Shown: positions 61,973 through 64,000 of the stretch, one piece after another
How positions within the stretch are numbered: the stretch's first letter is position 1
Layout of the letters: every line of letters starts with the position of its first letter
DNA from: Paralichthys olivaceus
Lineage: Eukaryota > Chordata > Actinopteri > Pleuronectiformes > Paralichthyidae
Length of the DNA stretch: 64,000 bases
Assembly (NCBI RefSeq): GCF_024713975.1
Contig: NC_091113.1
Coordinates: 458,501 to 522,500 of the forward strand
Reading direction: 5' to 3'
The notes under the pieces: generated by a model
The model's database searches: none
Told to the model about the DNA's origin: nothing
Seen by the model: only the letters and a program-made list of their open reading frames with translations
Program-made: the position numbers and the translations under genes

Positions 61973-62070
61973 CAGATGTCCCATCTGCTAACATGGAGGA
62001 GGAGGGTTTATGAGCTATACTGCAGACAGCCACCAGGGGGCGATGCTTTGGCTGTCATATCATCCATGTG
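61973..62070 (+). mobile_element. Dispersed short repeat copy with CTCF-like core
   Basis: GATGTCCCATCTGCTAACAT, GGAGGAGGGTTTATGAGC, TATACTGCAG and CCACCAGGGGGCGATG match 4783-4910 almost base for base. The far end is shortened (CATATCATCCATGTG). Confidence 0.75.
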
Positions 62071-62267
62071 TGTGTAAAAATGTGATGGACTGGTTTGAGA
62101 GCAGCGGTAAATGAAGCTGGAGGACGATGACCTGCAGGAAACGATCCCACGACTCAAGTTCACCTGAGCTCAAGTGATTTATTAGTTTTAACAGGTTTCA
62201 GCAGCAGAGACTCACAGGAAGTCATTGGTTTACATCCACTGATGTTTTCCTGGGGGACATGAAGGTT

Positions 62268-62386
62268 TGTCCTCCTCCTCCTCCTCCACCTCCACCTCCT
62301 CCTCCTCCTCCACCTCCACCTCCTCCTCCTCTACCTCCTCCTCCTCCACCTCCTCCTCCTCTACCTCCTCCTCCTCCACCTCCTCC
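62268..62386. repeat. (CTC)n-rich imperfect triplet array
   Basis: CTCCTCCTCCACCTCCACCT units over about 120 bp. Both strands are open (poly-Pro on plus, Glu/Val on minus), which is a composition effect. Confidence 0.95.
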
Positions 62387-63934
62387 CTGCTGGAATCATT
62401 CGGTTCATCCTGGTCATGAAAGACTGAACCTGTCGTCAGCTGCCAGGAACCACCGGCAGCGAAGAGGCCGAACATAAAACATCAAATATTCAGCTTCTGT
62501 GAACGAGTCCAGGTTGTTGTTCAGACGAGAGCCAGTCGAACAGACCGGCCCCAGAGCGACGACTTTCACCTGTGATGCTGGATTCTGTGTTTTTAAATTC
62601 AGAGTCTCATGAGTTTTTCAGTTCGTTGTGAAAATCTGCAGGAGATGATGAAAATGGAGGATGATTTTATTTCCTCTCATTTCTTGAATGAAATAAAAAA
62701 CATTCATCCTGAGAAGCTTCAGGAACGAGGAGTTTGATCTTCTGAGGAAGAAGCTGATAATCGATCCTGATCGCTTCTGTTTCAGGTCGTCAGTGGATCA
62801 GTTTGATTTCCAGCTCTGAGACCAAACGTTCAGAAGAAGAAAACTCATTTCTGTGATATACACATATAAATATATAATAATATACACATATATACACATA
62901 TATATATATATATATATGTGTATATATGTGTGTATGTATCTCTGAGGATAAACAGAGTGTAGCTTCAGTCCAGAGCAACACAACCTGCAGCTGTTTATTA
63001 CAGATGTTTCACTACATTGCAGAATAAAGCTCCATCAGGTCGACATGTGCTCAATATTATCTTGACTCTGAATAATTTAAACTGCTCAAACTTTTCTGAG
63101 ACAGAAAATCATTTGCTTTAACTTCAGCTCATCTTCTTCTGTTGCCTCCAGATCTCTACAAAACAAATATGGACCAGCTTTGGTTGACATGTGCTGTCGC
63201 TATGGTTACCTATGGCCCAGAGCAGCAAACAGCAACGGACCAGCGCCATCATGTGGTCCAGAAGGATTTTACTGTGAGTGTGTGTGTGACATCATCGGTG
63301 TCACTTCTCCCTCGTCGGCTGTGACTCTGTGAAGTTTCCTGATGATTCGAACCCTCGCAGATGAAAGCTCATGGAGCGGAGCTGCAGCAGGAAGCAGTTT
63401 CCAGACAAACAATCCAACGTCGACATTCTAACGTCTTTAAAAACAGAGCGAGCGTTGAATTCAAATGAGCGTCGCATTAAAAATAGATGGAGGAGAGACC
63501 GGGCGGTAAATACAAATGAAAGTGCCTGAAAGCTGAAGGAGCGGGAAGATAAAGTTCGTAGTAAATTCAGACGGTGAATCTGGACCCGTTTGGTGGAAAT
63601 GAACCTTGATTCTTTTCCATGAGGAGAAACTGGAGCTGTAATCGTTCCAGCTCCTGGAGGAGGAGAGGTCGCTTCATCTGCAGCAGCGTTCAGACTCAAA
63701 CGTGTCGTCAGTAAAGTTCGGTGTCAGAACCAGTGAGAAACTCAAGACTCTCCGCTGTGATGGAGAGAATAGACGGAGGTCTGGAATCCTCCTACATTTA
63801 GAAATCCCTGCTGCGTTCAAGTGTCTGTCCACGATTACAGAAAATATCAACTGTCTCGAAGCTGCGTTCTCTGTAATGACCAGCAGGGGGCAGACCGGCC
63901 GTTTCATTTCGGCCTGGTGGTCGACGCTGCCCCT

Positions 63935-64000
63935 CAACTGTGACGTGAATAAAGATGGCCGACGCGTCTCCGCCTTCTCCTTGAGATCCGGGCGACGCCA
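63935..64000 (-). mobile_element. Dispersed short repeat fragment at the window edge
   Basis: GTGAATAAAGATGGCCGACGCGTCTCC resembles the minus-orientation end seen at 49790 (GTAAATAAAGACGGACACTG CGTCTCC). It is cut by the window end. Confidence 0.45.

Larger units (their letters stand above)
57622..64000. other. ccser2 3' flank, no gene recognised
   Basis: Possible ccser2 polyadenylation signals are at about 58075 (CAATAAAATC) and 58449 (GAATAAATC). Contents: C-run at 58686, (ATG)n near 58872, (TG)n at 59119-59187, (CA)n at 60920-60977, an AT/TATG inverted repeat at about 62865-62935, and the elements annotated separately. A 99-residue plus-strand frame at 59762-60061 has no recognisable homology and is not called. 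Confidence 0.5.

Noticed and set aside
62230-62477. Glu-rich and Pro-rich frames on opposite strands
   Set aside because: Composition artefact of the CTC triplet array.

Overview
The window is nuclear DNA from a vertebrate, almost certainly a ray-finned (teleost) fish. Genes are split by GT-AG introns, many around 100 bp. Microsatellites, mainly (TG)n/(CA)n, and minisatellites are very dense. The dopamine receptor is of the D1C/DRD6 type, which mammals lack. There is no sign of prokaryotic, organelle or viral gene organisation. All exon joins below were read by eye from splice sites and from reading-frame continuity against remembered family sequences; none has transcript support.

Layout: (1) 1-1360, minus strand: 5' part of cbx2 (Polycomb chromobox), running off the left edge. 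(2) 3195-4304, plus: cox11 (copper delivery to cytochrome c oxidase), probably with a noncoding first exon near 2450-2533. (3) 5820-13615, plus: rab40b (Rab GTPase with SOCS box), with introns full of tandem repeats. (4) 16135-21257, plus: p4ha1 (collagen prolyl 4-hydroxylase alpha subunit), 14 coding exons. (5) 23320-27272, minus: arg2 (mitochondrial arginase), convergent with p4ha1. (6) 31889-33250, minus: intronless D1-class dopamine receptor, best match DRD6/D1C. (7) 44900-57621, plus: ccser2 (coiled-coil serine-rich protein 2), 13 coding exons, with a candidate promoter and noncoding first exon near 34740-35243. (8) 57622-64000: no gene recognised.

The genes do not form a functional pathway or operon. 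This is an ordinary vertebrate neighbourhood in which each gene has its own promoter. p4ha1 and arg2 share the proline/collagen/arginine theme only by coincidence of neighbourhood.

The most interesting material lies in and between the genes. There is a relic of the second mutually exclusive 71-bp exon of p4ha1. A 104-bp p4ha1 intron has complementary (CA)n and (TG)n ends. ccser2 appears to have two incompatible C-terminal exon paths, and two of its frame-neutral coiled-coil exons are bracketed by (TG)n and (CA)n. A dispersed short repeat carries a CTCF-like core. An 87-nt pre-miRNA-like hairpin lies at 59526-59612, a perfect 25-bp-arm hairpin lies upstream of arg2, and several RFX X-box-like palindromes are scattered through the window.
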